In this document: positions 26,370-35,274 of the stretch, piece after piece
Position numbering within the stretch: position 1 is the first letter of the stretch
Layout: every line of letters begins with the position of its first letter
Assembly: GCF_020447265.1 (NCBI RefSeq)
Contig: NZ_JAJADR010000004.1
Span: forward strand, 124,001-188,000
DNA length: 64,000 nt
From: Hymenobacter lucidus
Lineage (GTDB): Bacteria; Bacteroidota; Bacteroidia; Cytophagales; Hymenobacteraceae
Reading direction: 5' to 3'
The notes under the pieces: generated by a model
Seen by the model: only the letters and a program-made list of their open reading frames with translations
Database searches by the model: none
Told to the model about the DNA's origin: nothing
Program-made: the position numbers and the translations under genes

Positions 26370-27371
26370 ATGTCCTCCATTGCTGCCACTTATCAGAACC
26401 CGGTTCTAAACGAAGATTTCCCGGACCCGACCATCATCCGGGCCGCCGACGGCTGGTATTATGCCTACGGCACTCAAACCAAGCGGCCGGGCCAGCTCAT
26501 CATCAACATGCAGGTGGCCCGCTCCCGCGACCTGGTGCGCTGGGAACTGCTGGCTGATGCACTGCCCCACAAGCCGCGCTGGGCCCGGGAAACTCAGAAG
26601 CTGTGGGCCCCGCACGTGAGTGAGCACGCGGGCCGCTACTACATGTACTACTCGGCCCTGCCCGATAACGACGAAGGCTACTGCCTGGCCGTAGCCACGG
26701 CCGAGCACCCGGCGGGCCCGTTCACCGATATCGGGCAGCCGTTGCAGTGCGGACCGGGCTTTTTGAACATTGACCCCATGGCCTTCGACGACCCGGCTAC
26801 CGGGCAGCGGCTGCTCTACTGGGGCTCGGGCTTCGGGCCGCTGCTGGTGCGTGAGCTAGCCCCCGACCGGATTTCCTTCCTGCCCGGCAGCCAAGCTACA
26901 GAGCTGGTGCAGCCCGTAGAGGATGACAGCCCCGACAATTACCAGCGGCTGCTGGAAGGTAGCTGGGTGGTGCTGCGCGAGGGGTGGTACTTTCTGTTTT
27001 ATTCCGGCAACAACTGCTGCGGCGACGATGCCCACTACGGCGTGATGGTGGCCCGCTCGCGCCACGCTACCGGCCCGTTTGAAACGCTGGCCCAGGCTAC
27101 CGGGCACGGCCACAGCATTATTCTGGAAACCAACCAGCACTGGCGCGCCCCCGGCCACAACTGCGTGGTAACTGATGCCGCCGGCCACGACTGGCTGGCC
27201 TACCACGCCATCGACCCCACCCAGCCCACCTTCGACGCCATCGATGATGCCCAAGGCTACTCGCGGCGCGTGCTGCTGCTCGACCAGCTTGAATACCACG
27301 ACGGCTGGCCCCGGCTGGCCCGCCCCGGGGCCCCTACACGTACTCCCCAGCCGGCCCCCACAACCGAGTAA
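26370..27371 (+). CDS. Glycoside hydrolase family 43 enzyme
   Basis: About 333 residues from ATG 26370. It has the five-bladed propeller signatures of GH43: NPVLNEDFPDPTII (general-base Asp), NIDPMAFDDPATG (the pKa-tuning Asp) and RLLEGSWVVLREG (acid Glu). GH43 enzymes cleave arabinose or xylose linkages in plant polysaccharides. No signal peptide is visible at this start, so it may act on imported oligosaccharides in the cytoplasm. No SusCD pair or other carbohydrate gene is adjacent. The family is sure; the linkage specificity is not. Confidence 0.88.
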   Translation: MSSIAATYQNPVLNEDFPDPTIIRAADGWYYAYGTQTKRPGQLIINMQVARSRDLVRWELLADALPHKPRWARETQKLWAPHVSEHAGRYYMYYSALPDNDEGYCLAVATAEHPAGPFTDIGQPLQCGPGFLNIDPMAFDDPATGQRLLYWGSGFGPLLVRELAPDRISFLPGSQATELVQPVEDDSPDNYQRLLEGSWVVLREGWYFLFYSGNNCCGDDAHYGVMVARSRHATGPFETLAQATGHGHSIILETNQHWRAPGHNCVVTDAAGHDWLAYHAIDPTQPTFDAIDDAQGYSRRVLLLDQLEYHDGWPRLARPGAPTRTPQPAPTTE

Positions 27372-27484
27372 GTAAGCGGCGCCGGGCAGCCACGCAACCT
27401 GCCGCCCGGTGTCACGACTTTGAGCAACGGCGGTTAATTCGTAACCTGCCGGCCATTCCCTTCACCAACTTCACCCTGATAGCC

Positions 27485-28027
27485 ATGAAGAATCCCCGCA
27501 CTCTGCTCACGCTGGCCCTGTTGCTGGCCGGCGTGCTTTACACGTCCCTCAGCTGGGCCCAGACTACGCCGACGGCCCCGGCCGCCAAGCCCGCACCGGC
27601 CAGCCCGGCGGCTACGGCTACCGGCAAAATCGGGGCGGCTACCGTGACCGTGAAATACAGCAGCCCCAGCGTAAAAGGCCGGCAGATTTATGGTGGCCTG
27701 GTGCCCTACGGCCAGGTGTGGCGGGCTGGGGCCAACGAGGCTACCACCGTCGAGTTCAGCAAAGACGTGATGGTGCAGGGCAAGAAGCTGCCCGCTGGCA
27801 CCTACGCCTTTTTCGCCATCCCGACCGAGAAAGACTGGACCGTTATTTTCAACAAAACGGCCAAGCAGTGGGGCGCTTTTAAGTACGACGAGAAGCAGGA
27901 TGCCCTGCGCGTAACGGCCACGCCGCGCAAAGCCGCTACCATGACCGAAGGCTTGGTGTATGAAGTAACCAAGGATGGCCTGGTGCTGCGCTGGGAAAAC
28001 CTGGAGCTGCCCGTAGCCATCAAGTAG
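27485..28027 (+). CDS. DUF2911 domain secreted protein
   Basis: 180 residues with a signal peptide (LLTLALLLAGVLYTSLSWAQ) and a Pro/Ala linker (about 26-45). The DUF2911 core follows: VTVKYSSPSVKGRQIYGGLV, PYGQVWRAGANEATTVEFS, LPAGTYAFFAIP and EKDWTVIFNK. It is a Bacteroidota-enriched family of unknown function, likely periplasmic. It is monocistronic, with a good terminator. Confidence 0.9.
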   Translation: MKNPRTLLTLALLLAGVLYTSLSWAQTTPTAPAAKPAPASPAATATGKIGAATVTVKYSSPSVKGRQIYGGLVPYGQVWRAGANEATTVEFSKDVMVQGKKLPAGTYAFFAIPTEKDWTVIFNKTAKQWGAFKYDEKQDALRVTATPRKAATMTEGLVYEVTKDGLVLRWENLELPVAIK

Positions 28028-28047
28028 TGCTTTGGACTTCTAAAGCC

Positions 28048-28083
28048 AAAAGAGCCACCCGATTATCGAGTGGCTCTTTTTGT
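28048..28083 (+). terminator. Terminator of the DUF2911 gene
   Basis: AAAAGAGCCAC (28048-28058) with GTGGCTCTTTT (28070-28080), then T. It can work in both directions, and may also serve the minus-strand gene ending at 28154 together with a small dyad at 28108-28131. Confidence 0.8.
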
Positions 28084-28153
28084 TGCTTGGCACTGCTGCC
28101 TGACCGTAGCGCGAACTTTGTAGTTTGCGCTATTACACTCTCACCAAACGCCG

Positions 28154-28486
28154 TTAAAGCCATTCGGAAGGGGTAAGCTGATTGGTGAGCCACACTTCGG
28201 TGCCGGCTGGTGGTAGCTCTGGCAAATCAGGGAGCTGAAGCAGCAGCGCGTACTCGGTGAGGGTGACCTGGGTATTCGTTGGGGAGGCACGGGTAATTTC
28301 CTCGACGCTGGCCGTGGCAGTCAGCTCGGTCCCATCAGCAAACACCAGTACGACGGCCAGGGCTGAGTGGAGCGCAAATTGCCGGAGCCGCTGCTGCGCG
28401 GCCTCATCCGGAATGTCACGCACCAGCACACCCAGGCCAGTCAGCACAAAGCCGGATTCGATAGTGAGGAGTTTTTCTGGGTTCAT
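28154..28486 (-). CDS. Conserved-looking small cytoplasmic protein
   Basis: 110 residues, acidic, with no signal peptide. It alternates beta-strand-like segments (ALAVVLVFADGTELTATASV; VTLTEYALLLQLPD). The pattern of hydrophobic strands and normal codon use make a real gene likely, but I do not recognise the family. It is monocistronic. Confidence 0.6.
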   Translation of the reverse strand: MNPEKLLTIESGFVLTGLGVLVRDIPDEAAQQRLRQFALHSALAVVLVFADGTELTATASVEEITRASPTNTQVTLTEYALLLQLPDLPELPPAGTEVWLTNQLTPSEWL

Positions 28487-28564
28487 GCCGAAGAGTAAAA
28501 GCGCAGATGACGGACGGCTTCACCCAGGCTACTTACCCTGTTTCTGGCCCAAAGGATGCAGCAA

Positions 28565-28596
28565 AAAGCCCCGGCTGTTGCAGCAGTCGGGGCTTT
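28565..28596 (-). terminator. Terminator of the M61 peptidase gene
   Basis: AAAGCCCCG (28565-28573) with CGGGGCTTT (28588-28596); on the minus strand the stem is followed by a T-rich tail. Confidence 0.7.
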
Positions 28597-28617
28597 GGGG
28601 CTTTTCGGGCACGGCGG

Positions 28618-30423
28618 CTACTGGTTTTTCAGCCAAATCTGGCGCAGCGCCAGCTGGGCGGGCGTGGCATCGGGGGCTACGGCAAAGTTGTAGCGCTTGA
28701 TTTCCTCCTTCTCGATTAGACGCAAGCGCACTTTTTTCTCAACTCCCTCCCGGCGCAGTGTCAACTCATAGTCTTCGCCGGCTTTGCGGTTTTTGAGCTC
28801 GGTGAAGGCCGTTTGTAGCGTTTCGGGCGTAATGGCGGTGCCCCCGATGGCCACCAACGCGTCGCCCACGGCCACGCCACCGGTCTGCCAGGTGTCGGGT
28901 AGCTCGGTCAGCTGCACGGTATTGCCCGCCAAGCGGAACGACGGGTTATGATTGCCCAGCGCTACCACCCGTTGGCCCGTGTGCAGCACGGGTACGTAGC
29001 GAATTCCGACTTTGGCGTAGTAGTCTTGCAACGGCAGAGGTTCGGCCCGCTGCACGTAGCGAGCAAAGAAGTCTCCGATTTCGGGGTACGTTAGCTTGGT
29101 AAAGTCGGCGAAGAAGGTCTTTTCGCTGAAGGGCTTATCGGGCCCGTAGCGCTTGGTCAACTCGTTCATCACTTCGCGCAGGCCCCGTTTGCCGCCGCTC
29201 AGCTCCAGTAGGCGCAGGTCGAGCAGGGCAGCCGTCATTGCCCCGCGCTGGTAGATGTTGCCGTACTGCTTCTGGCCCTCTTCGGCAAAGGAGTTCAAAC
29301 CCAGCTTGCTCAGTGAGTAAGTGGTATCGGCCTGAGCGTGGTCGTAGGCCACTTTGCCGCTGAGCTCTTTGAGGTACTCATCAAGCGAAACCAGGTCGCC
29401 ACGCAGCTTCATCATGCCCGAGGCCCACTCCGTAGTGCCCTCGTAGAGCCACAAATGCTCCGAGCCGGTGGGCTGCACGAAGTTGAACTGCTCGATAATT
29501 TCGGAGTGAATGTTGAGCGGCGTCACGACGTGGAAAAATTCGTGGGCGGCAATGCTGGTAATGCCGTTGGCCGATTCGGGCGTGAGGGGAGTTTCACGCA
29601 GCACGTATTCCGAGCTGTAGGAATGCTCCCAGGCCCCATGGCTCTGATCCTCGAAATGGTAGAGAAAGGTGTAGCGCTTCACGGGCAGCTGCACCAGGAA
29701 CGCCTGGGCCGCGCCCAGCATCTTCTGCATGTAGCCCAGCAGCGGCTCGGCCTGCACCTGGTCGGTTTTGGAGTAGCAGTATAGAGCCACCTCCGCGTCG
29801 CCAAGCTTGGTTTTGGCCTCGGTCAGCCGGCCCAGTAGAAACGGCGAATCCACGGCGTGGTCGTAGTTTTTGGCCGTGTAATAGCCTTGTTTGTCGGTGG
29901 TCAGCGGCGTGCCTATCTTCCAGTCGGCGGGGTAGTTCAGCTTGATGCGCAGGGGCTTGTCCTGCCAGCCCTGCACGTAGCCGAAGATGCCCTGGCCGTT
30001 GAGCAACGCGTGGTCGGCTTCGAGCGAGGTGCCGCACATGCGGTACACGCGGTGCTCGGTTACGGGCGTGTCCCAGGTTTCGGCAATGGTGTAGCGGATG
30101 GCGCGGGTTTTCTCGGGCTGCTGCAGCTGCCACTGGTTGGTGGCAATCTGCTTTACTTCCAGCGGCTTATCCTTATCGTCGAAGGCCTCAAACTTGCGCA
30201 CGAAGCGGCCGATGTCCATCACCTGGTAGGTGCCGGGCGCGGTGGCGGCAAACTGGTACACGTTCTGCCCCTTGCCCAGCTTGGGTAGCTCTAGCCGCAC
30301 CTGAAACAGGTCCTGGGTTTTGGGGTCAATGTCGACCGTGTAGGTCAGGGCTTTCTGGGCCTGGGCCAGGGTAGTAGTGGCCAGCAGGCCGGTTAGCAGC
30401 GTAGCGATGCGCAGGGCATTCAT
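28618..30423 (-). CDS. M61-family glycyl aminopeptidase-like metallopeptidase with PDZ domain
   Basis: About 601 residues from ATG 30423, where a signal peptide starts (LRIATLLTGLLATTTLAQAQ). An N-terminal beta domain is followed by the gluzincin core: HEFFHVVTPLNIHSE at about residue 295, and the third-ligand segment LYEGTTEWASG about 40 residues later. The C-terminal ~110 residues form a PDZ domain (VGDALVAIGGTAITPETLQT). M61 enzymes trim N-terminal Gly/Ala from peptides; this one should be periplasmic. It is monocistronic, with a terminator. Confidence 0.9.
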   Translation of the reverse strand: MNALRIATLLTGLLATTTLAQAQKALTYTVDIDPKTQDLFQVRLELPKLGKGQNVYQFAATAPGTYQVMDIGRFVRKFEAFDDKDKPLEVKQIATNQWQLQQPEKTRAIRYTIAETWDTPVTEHRVYRMCGTSLEADHALLNGQGIFGYVQGWQDKPLRIKLNYPADWKIGTPLTTDKQGYYTAKNYDHAVDSPFLLGRLTEAKTKLGDAEVALYCYSKTDQVQAEPLLGYMQKMLGAAQAFLVQLPVKRYTFLYHFEDQSHGAWEHSYSSEYVLRETPLTPESANGITSIAAHEFFHVVTPLNIHSEIIEQFNFVQPTGSEHLWLYEGTTEWASGMMKLRGDLVSLDEYLKELSGKVAYDHAQADTTYSLSKLGLNSFAEEGQKQYGNIYQRGAMTAALLDLRLLELSGGKRGLREVMNELTKRYGPDKPFSEKTFFADFTKLTYPEIGDFFARYVQRAEPLPLQDYYAKVGIRYVPVLHTGQRVVALGNHNPSFRLAGNTVQLTELPDTWQTGGVAVGDALVAIGGTAITPETLQTAFTELKNRKAGEDYELTLRREGVEKKVRLRLIEKEEIKRYNFAVAPDATPAQLALRQIWLKNQ

Positions 30424-30843
30424 AGAGCAAGGGAAAAGATGATGGGCTAACGGATGCAAAAAACCGTCGTACTGTTGCTTTAGCCGGCTGATTATCTGTG
30501 TAAAAGTGGAAAATGCCGCTGCTGGCCATGATGCACTGTTGGATCCACTACTTATTAGTGAATAGGATTAAAATACTGAGAAAGGCAGTCAATGCAGTAG
30601 CCTCTGCCTACAGCCGAGCTTCACCGGCGGCAGGATTAGCAAGTCAGCAATAGAGCAATAAAAGGAGTTGTTTGATAATGGTACTTAATCTAAAAATAAC
30701 ATGAATACATTAAGTATTTACGTCAAATATGGTATTTATAAATGATAATGATTGGATAGGCCTTTGTCTTTCAAAAGAAACTTTCGTTTCATTGTTCACC
30801 TATTGCATACGCCGCTCTATTTCCGGTCTTCAACTCATGCGCT
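30424..30843. other. 420-base AT-rich divergent spacer
   Basis: It separates the M61 gene (leftwards) from the T9SS lectin-like gene (rightwards). From about 30650 to 30770 the DNA is markedly AT-rich and contains the small dyad AATAC-ATTAA-GTATT (30704-30718). It is a plausible promoter region, but no exact TAnnTTTG with a -33 TTG is found. No gene is seen. Confidence 0.45.
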
Positions 30844-33024
30844 ATGCAAGCAAATTGTACTATTTCGTCTACCCGCGCTGCTTTGCAGCGTTGGCAGAAA
30901 GGTTTTTGGACAGTTGCCAGCAGCTTGCTGCTCTCGTCCTCCCTGCAGGCCCAGGTGGCACCGCCGGCCTTCCCGCGCAACGAAACCTTTAAGGGCAACA
31001 CCGCCTCCAACTTCAGCTTCGGCGGCGTGGCGCGCCTCACCGGCACCGGCGGCACCGCCGACCCTATCGGCAGCGGCTACCTGCGCCTGACCGATGCGGC
31101 CAACAACCAGGCTGGCTACGTTATCGACAACGTCGGCTTTCCCTCGTCGGCGGGCTTCACCATCTCGTTCGAGTTCTTCTCCTACGGCGGCACCGACCCC
31201 GGCGCCGATGGCTTCAGCGTGTTTCTCGTCGATGCCGATCAGCCTGCTTCCGGCTTCCGCATCGGGGCTTCGGGTGGCTCGTTGGGTTACGCCCAGAAAA
31301 CCGCTGACCCCGTTGCCGACGGTGTTTCGAAAGGTTATATCGGCATTGGCATCGACGAGTTTGGCAACTATTCCAATGGGCTCGAAGGCCGCTCGGGCGG
31401 CAGCGCCGTATTCGATGCTTCGGGAAAAGTGCCCAACGGTATTGCCATTCGCGGGGCCGGCAACGGCTCCGCCGCTACCGATTACCCCTACCTGACCGGC
31501 ACCCAGCCCGGGGCCCTCGATTTCAGCCTCGACGTGCCTACCACCCGCGCCCAGCCCGGCTCCGACGACTACCGCCGCGCCTATATCGATGTGGTACCAA
31601 CCACCGTCGGCACCGAAACTACCTACCGGATTTCAGTGCGTATCCAGCATGGCAACTCCGTGCGCACGGCCATCGACAACTTCCTGGTGCCCACGCCGCC
31701 GCCCAATCTGCGGCTGGGCTTTTCGGGCTCCACGGGCGGCAGCACCAACATTCACGAGATTCGCAACCTGAATATCGTGCAGGTGCCCTTCGCCAATACC
31801 GATATAGTCAGCACCCTCTACAATGTGCCGCTCACGATTCCGGTGCTGGTCAATGATCTGGCCCCTGGCAGCAGCATCGACGTTGCCTCCGTTGACCTGG
31901 ACCCGAGCACCACCGGTATTCAGACCTCGTTTGATGTACCCGGCAAGGGCCGCTTTGCGGTCAATGCCCTTGGCATCGTCACGTTTACGCCTTCCGGCAC
32001 CTTTGCCGGCCCGGTCATCATTCCCTACACCATGCGCTCCATTCTAGGCGAAGACTACACCTCCAGCCCGGCCAACATCCGCGTAACCGTGCAGGGTGCC
32101 GACGTGGCGGCCACTATCAGTGGCCCCGCCACCGCCGCCCGCGGAGCCGTAGTAACGTACTCTATGACCACCGCCAATCAGGGCGTAACCACCGCTCTGA
32201 ACGTAGTGCCCAAGCTACGGCTGCCCGTGGGCCTGACGCCGGCCGCCGTTACGGCCCCGAATGGTACTTATGACGCGGCCAGCGGCTGGGTTACGTTTTC
32301 GGCCATCAGTAGCCTCGCCAACGGTGCCACCCCGGTCACGAACACGGCTACCTTTACGGTGCCGGCTTCTGAGCCTGCCACCATGACCAGTTGGGCCAAC
32401 GCCACCTCGGCCGTGCCCGACCCCACCCTGGCCAACAACAGTGCCTCACTCAATACCAACGTGGGCGCCCCCCTGCCCGTAGAGCTAACCAGCTTTACGG
32501 CCGTGGCTGATGGAGCCGATGCCGTGCTGAGCTGGAATACGGCCTCCGAGAAAAACAACGACCATTTCGAAGTGGAACGCTCCCTGAATGCCACGGACTT
32601 TCAGCGCGTAGCTACCGTGGCCGGCCACGGTACCACCACGGCCGCCTCGCGCTACCAGCACCGCGACCAGCAGGCCGGCCGATTGTCGCGCCCCACCGTG
32701 TACTACCGCCTGCGCCAGGTCGATGCCGATGGTGTAGCCTCCTATGGCCCGGTGCGCGCCGTGAAGTTTGCTGAAACCCGCAAGCTGGCCATTTCGGTGT
32801 ACCCCAATCCCAGCACCGGCACCGCTACGCTCGATCTGACCGCACTGCCCGTCGGCGAGTTTGCCGTGCAGCTCACCGACCTCACCGGCCGGGTGCTGCG
32901 CCGCTACACCGCCGCCGGTGCCCAGCAGCAGCCCCTAGATATGCAGAATATGGCTCCGGGCGCTTATTTGCTACAGGTACGCGGGCAGGCTACGCAATTC
33001 GTGTTTCCGCTGGTGCGCAACTAA
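30844..33024 (+). CDS. T9SS-exported L-type lectin-like surface protein
   Basis: 726 residues. A signal peptide (~1-37) is followed by a legume-lectin-like/laminin-G-type beta sandwich (about 45-315; SAGFTISFEFFSYGG, GADGFSVFLVDAD, GIGIDEFGNYSNG). Next come a cadherin-like stretch (about 325-420), a DUF11-type repeat (about 420-540), and a C-terminal type A T9SS sorting domain (ISVYPNPSTGTATLDL ... GAYLLQVRG). It should cross the outer membrane through the gliding-motility/T9SS machinery and be attached at the surface, possibly binding glycans. Its AT-rich upstream region and 21-bp 3' hairpin suggest an independent unit. Confidence 0.88.
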   Translation: MQANCTISSTRAALQRWQKGFWTVASSLLLSSSLQAQVAPPAFPRNETFKGNTASNFSFGGVARLTGTGGTADPIGSGYLRLTDAANNQAGYVIDNVGFPSSAGFTISFEFFSYGGTDPGADGFSVFLVDADQPASGFRIGASGGSLGYAQKTADPVADGVSKGYIGIGIDEFGNYSNGLEGRSGGSAVFDASGKVPNGIAIRGAGNGSAATDYPYLTGTQPGALDFSLDVPTTRAQPGSDDYRRAYIDVVPTTVGTETTYRISVRIQHGNSVRTAIDNFLVPTPPPNLRLGFSGSTGGSTNIHEIRNLNIVQVPFANTDIVSTLYNVPLTIPVLVNDLAPGSSIDVASVDLDPSTTGIQTSFDVPGKGRFAVNALGIVTFTPSGTFAGPVIIPYTMRSILGEDYTSSPANIRVTVQGADVAATISGPATAARGAVVTYSMTTANQGVTTALNVVPKLRLPVGLTPAAVTAPNGTYDAASGWVTFSAISSLANGATPVTNTATFTVPASEPATMTSWANATSAVPDPTLANNSASLNTNVGAPLPVELTSFTAVADGADAVLSWNTASEKNNDHFEVERSLNATDFQRVATVAGHGTTTAASRYQHRDQQAGRLSRPTVYYRLRQVDADGVASYGPVRAVKFAETRKLAISVYPNPSTGTATLDLTALPVGEFAVQLTDLTGRVLRRYTAAGAQQQPLDMQNMAPGAYLLQVRGQATQFVFPLVRN

Positions 33025-33047
33025 GCGGGGTATCGAAAAGCTGCCAC

Positions 33048-33095
33048 CCAAACAGAACAAGCCGCCGGTATCTGCCGGCGGCTTGTTCTGTTTGG
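33048..33095 (+). terminator. 21-bp perfect hairpin after the lectin-like gene
   Basis: 33048-33068 pairs perfectly with 33075-33095 around a 6-base loop, 24 bases after the stop. There is no T tract. Confidence 0.65.
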
Positions 33096-33301
33096 ATGGT
33101 AAGTACCTGTAGTCACATGATTGTGCGGGTAATAGGCTTATGTAGTTGTCTTTTGATTTCCAGGAAACTTACGCAGCTAAGTCCGGAGCCGGAATCAAGC
33201 GAATAAGCAGTAGGTGAAAATGGAACTCCTAAAGGCCCAGAAACGTACCAGAAGGGCCTTTTCTCACCTGCGGAGCCGAGCTTCGCCTAGCCTTTCTACT
33301 T

Positions 33302-33976
33302 ATGTGCGGCCGTTATACCTTCACCACCCCGGCACCCGTTATTGAGCAGCGCTTCGAGGCTAGCTTCCGCGACGCCCTGCCACCCAACTACAATGCGGCG
33401 CCTTCGCAGCAGCTGCCCATTATTACCAATGCTGAGCCGGGCCGGGTGCAGCTGTTTCAGTGGGGTTTGCTGCCGGGTTGGGTCAAAGACGTTAAGGCGG
33501 CCCCGAAACCCATAAATGCCCGGGCTGAGACGCTGCCCGAAAAACCGTCGTTTCGCCAGCTGCTGCAGCGCCGCCGCTGCCTGGTGCTGGCCGACAGCTT
33601 TTATGAATGGCAGCATACGGCCTCCGGCAAAGGTCCGAAAACCCCGCACCGCATTCTGCTGCGCGATGAGCAGCCGTTTGCCTTTGCCGGCCTCTGGGAT
33701 GAATGGCTTGACCGCGCTTCGGGCGAAGTTGTGCCTACCTTCACTATCATTACCACCGAGCCCAATGAGCTGATGGCCAGGCTGCACAACCGGATGCCTG
33801 TCATTCTGCCCGACCGGCAGGCCGAGCTGGCGTGGCTCGATGACGCCACCTCAGTAGCGCAGCACCAGCAGCTGCTGCAGTCGTATCCCGCCAGCCGGAT
33901 GCAGGAATATGTGGTGAGCACCCAGGTAAATTCGCCGGCCAACAACGACGCTTCCCTGCTGGCCCCGGCGGCTTAA
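33302..33976 (+). CDS. yedK: SRAP-domain abasic-site processing protein (YedK/HMCES family)
   Basis: 224 residues. The invariant catalytic Cys is residue 2 (MCGRYTF), which fixes the start. Other hallmarks are NYNAAPSQ, WGLLPGW, NARAETLPEKPSF, CLVLADSFYEW (catalytic Glu) and HNRMPVIL (active-site His). These proteins form a covalent thiazolidine link with abasic sites in single-stranded DNA and shield them during replication. No SOS genes are adjacent. Its end overlaps by four bases the convergent small secreted gene. Confidence 0.95.
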   Translation: MCGRYTFTTPAPVIEQRFEASFRDALPPNYNAAPSQQLPIITNAEPGRVQLFQWGLLPGWVKDVKAAPKPINARAETLPEKPSFRQLLQRRRCLVLADSFYEWQHTASGKGPKTPHRILLRDEQPFAFAGLWDEWLDRASGEVVPTFTIITTEPNELMARLHNRMPVILPDRQAELAWLDDATSVAQHQQLLQSYPASRMQEYVVSTQVNSPANNDASLLAPAA

Positions 33977-34197
33977 GCCGTTGCCTGCTGCGCGGTAGGC
34001 GCTAGATAACGGCCAATACGGCGGTAGGCGGGCCGGGACTTCTTGCGCTTGCGGCGCTTGGAGGCTCCAAAGATGGCTTCGTGGGAGGAGCCTGCGGCTA
34101 CAGTAGTGGCGGTAGCTACTGCCGGTGAGGCATCGGCAGCTGCGAATGGCTCGGTGCTAAGGAAGCTTGCTAGCAAGAGAAGGGTAATGGCTTTCAT
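33973..34197 (-). CDS. Small secreted polybasic protein, paralogue 1
   Basis: 74 residues from ATG 34197. Signal peptide (KAITLLLLASFLSTEPFAAA), a short Ala/Thr/Ser linker, then a strongly basic end beginning IFGASKRRKRKKSRPAY. The layout (signal, Ser/Thr/Ala linker, F-G plus Lys/Arg cluster, short tail) is the same as in the gene 170 bases upstream, pointing to a tandem duplication. The function is unknown; a cationic peptide, or a nucleic-acid- or LPS-binding peptide, is conceivable. Confidence 0.65.
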   Translation of the reverse strand: MKAITLLLLASFLSTEPFAAADASPAVATATTVAAGSSHEAIFGASKRRKRKKSRPAYRRIGRYLAPTAQQATA

Positions 34198-34303
34198 AAG
34201 GTCGAGAAGTAGAAGATGGTAATAAAAACTATGACTCATTCGCTACAAGAATAAGGTATTTATTATTTAATAACAAAATTAAATTGTATTAGTGCAATAA
34301 AAA

Positions 34304-34340
34304 ACCCTGGCTTGCCCGCATAGTGCCGGCAAGCCAGGGT
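34304..34340 (-). terminator. Terminator after polybasic paralogue 2
   Basis: ACCCTGGCTTGCC (34304-34316) pairs with GGCAAGCCAGGGT (34328-34340), 13 bp; the minus strand continues TTTTTATTG. Confidence 0.85.
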
Positions 34341-34365
34341 AAGGACCGTTGAGGTTGGAAGTGGC

Positions 34366-34584
34366 TTACCGGCCAAACAGGCGCTGCTGGCGGCGGCTTT
34401 TGCCAGCCTTGCGACGCTTTTTGAACTTGTACTTCTTGCGCTTGAACAGGCCGAAATCGTCGGTGGCGTTGAATTCTGCAGTGCCAGCAACTGATTCAGT
34501 GGTCGTTGTGCTGCTAACACAGCTAGCTTCAGCTTGCGGAGCAACCAGAACAACAGCCAGGGCGAGGAGAAAAAATGCTTTCAT
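34366..34584 (-). CDS. Small secreted polybasic protein, paralogue 2
   Basis: 72 residues. Signal peptide (KAFFLLALAVVLVAPQAEA), Ser/Thr-rich linker (SSTTTTESVAG), then DDFGLFKRKKYKFKKRRKAG and a basic tail ending in RLFGR. Both paralogues share the F/G-K-R-K core and size. It has its own promoter and terminator, so it is expressed separately from paralogue 1. It is predicted to be periplasmic or extracellular. Confidence 0.7.
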   Translation of the reverse strand: MKAFFLLALAVVLVAPQAEASCVSSTTTTESVAGTAEFNATDDFGLFKRKKYKFKKRRKAGKSRRQQRLFGR

Positions 34585-34627
34585 AGTAGTTGGTATTTTG
34601 TTGAGATGTTTTGCGATTTTGATGATG

Positions 34628-34659
34628 CAATATTAGACAATGATATTGGATCAATGCAA
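34628..34659 (-). promoter_or_regulatory. Promoter of polybasic paralogue 2
   Basis: Minus strand: TTG (34659-34657), 21-base spacer, TAATATTG (34635-34628; one mismatch to TAnnTTTG), about 43 bases upstream of the ATG, in AT-rich DNA. Confidence 0.45.
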
Positions 34660-34692
34660 TAAATTTTAACCACATGATGATGTGAATGCATA

Positions 34693-34730
34693 AAGCCCCG
34701 CCAAATCAGAGGGCTGACTCGGCGGGGCTT
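34693..34730 (-). terminator. Terminator of the small membrane protein gene
   Basis: AAGCCCCGCC (34693-34702) with GGCGGGGCTT (34721-34730), downstream of the minus-strand gene ending at 34765. Confidence 0.7.
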
Positions 34731-34764
34731 GGTAGACGGGCAGGGGTAAGCCTGCTTGCTTTTG

Positions 34765-35106
34765 TTACTCCTGGCTGCCTTTGCTGCCTTGCGAGGCCGC
34801 TTTGGGCTTGCTGTCTTTCACGGGCTCGGCGGAAGTGCCTTCGTCATCGGAAGCACTGTCGGCGGAGGGTTCCATCGAGCGGTTGACCACTACCACAGCT
34901 ACGGCCGCAATGGCCGCAATACCCAGAATAAGCTGGGTAGGCGTGAGACGCTGGGCCGCTTTTTTCAGCAGGGTACCGCCGTGCTTCAATAAGTCATCCA
35001 TATGATCATGGTTGCCCTGCACCAGCACATGGTAGGCGCTTTCGAAGGTGCGAGCCAGATCTTCGGGCATAATTTTCTCCAATTGTTGTTCAATCTGGGA
35101 TTCCAT
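34765..35106 (-). CDS. Small single-TM protein with charged tail
   Basis: 113 residues. An amphipathic N-terminus (about 1-55; PEDLARTFESAYHVLVQG) is followed by one hydrophobic helix (QLILGIAAIAAVAVVVV, ~58-75) and a disordered Ser/Asp/Lys-rich tail. No family is recognised. The orientation suggests a cytoplasmic head and an outer tail, or the reverse. It is a single gene flanked by terminators. Confidence 0.65.
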   Translation of the reverse strand: MESQIEQQLEKIMPEDLARTFESAYHVLVQGNHDHMDDLLKHGGTLLKKAAQRLTPTQLILGIAAIAAVAVVVVNRSMEPSADSASDDEGTSAEPVKDSKPKAASQGSKGSQE

Positions 35107-35174
35107 AGCGGAGGGGTAGGTGTTGATGGAAAAGTCGGGACAAAGGTGGGCAAGCCACCGAAGTGCCTGTACGC

Positions 35175-35213
35175 AAAAAGCCGTCGGCGGGCTGCCCCGG
35201 CAACGGCTTTTTT
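35175..35213. terminator. Bidirectional terminator
   Basis: AAAAAGCCGT (35175-35184) with ACGGCTTTTT (35203-35212). T tracts on both strands. It lies 62 bases downstream of the DUF1501 gene on the minus strand. Confidence 0.75.
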
Positions 35214-35274
35214 GTGAAGTATTCGCGCTACCGCCTGTCGCGGCTTTTTCCGCTGTTGAGCTCCCGGGCGCCTT

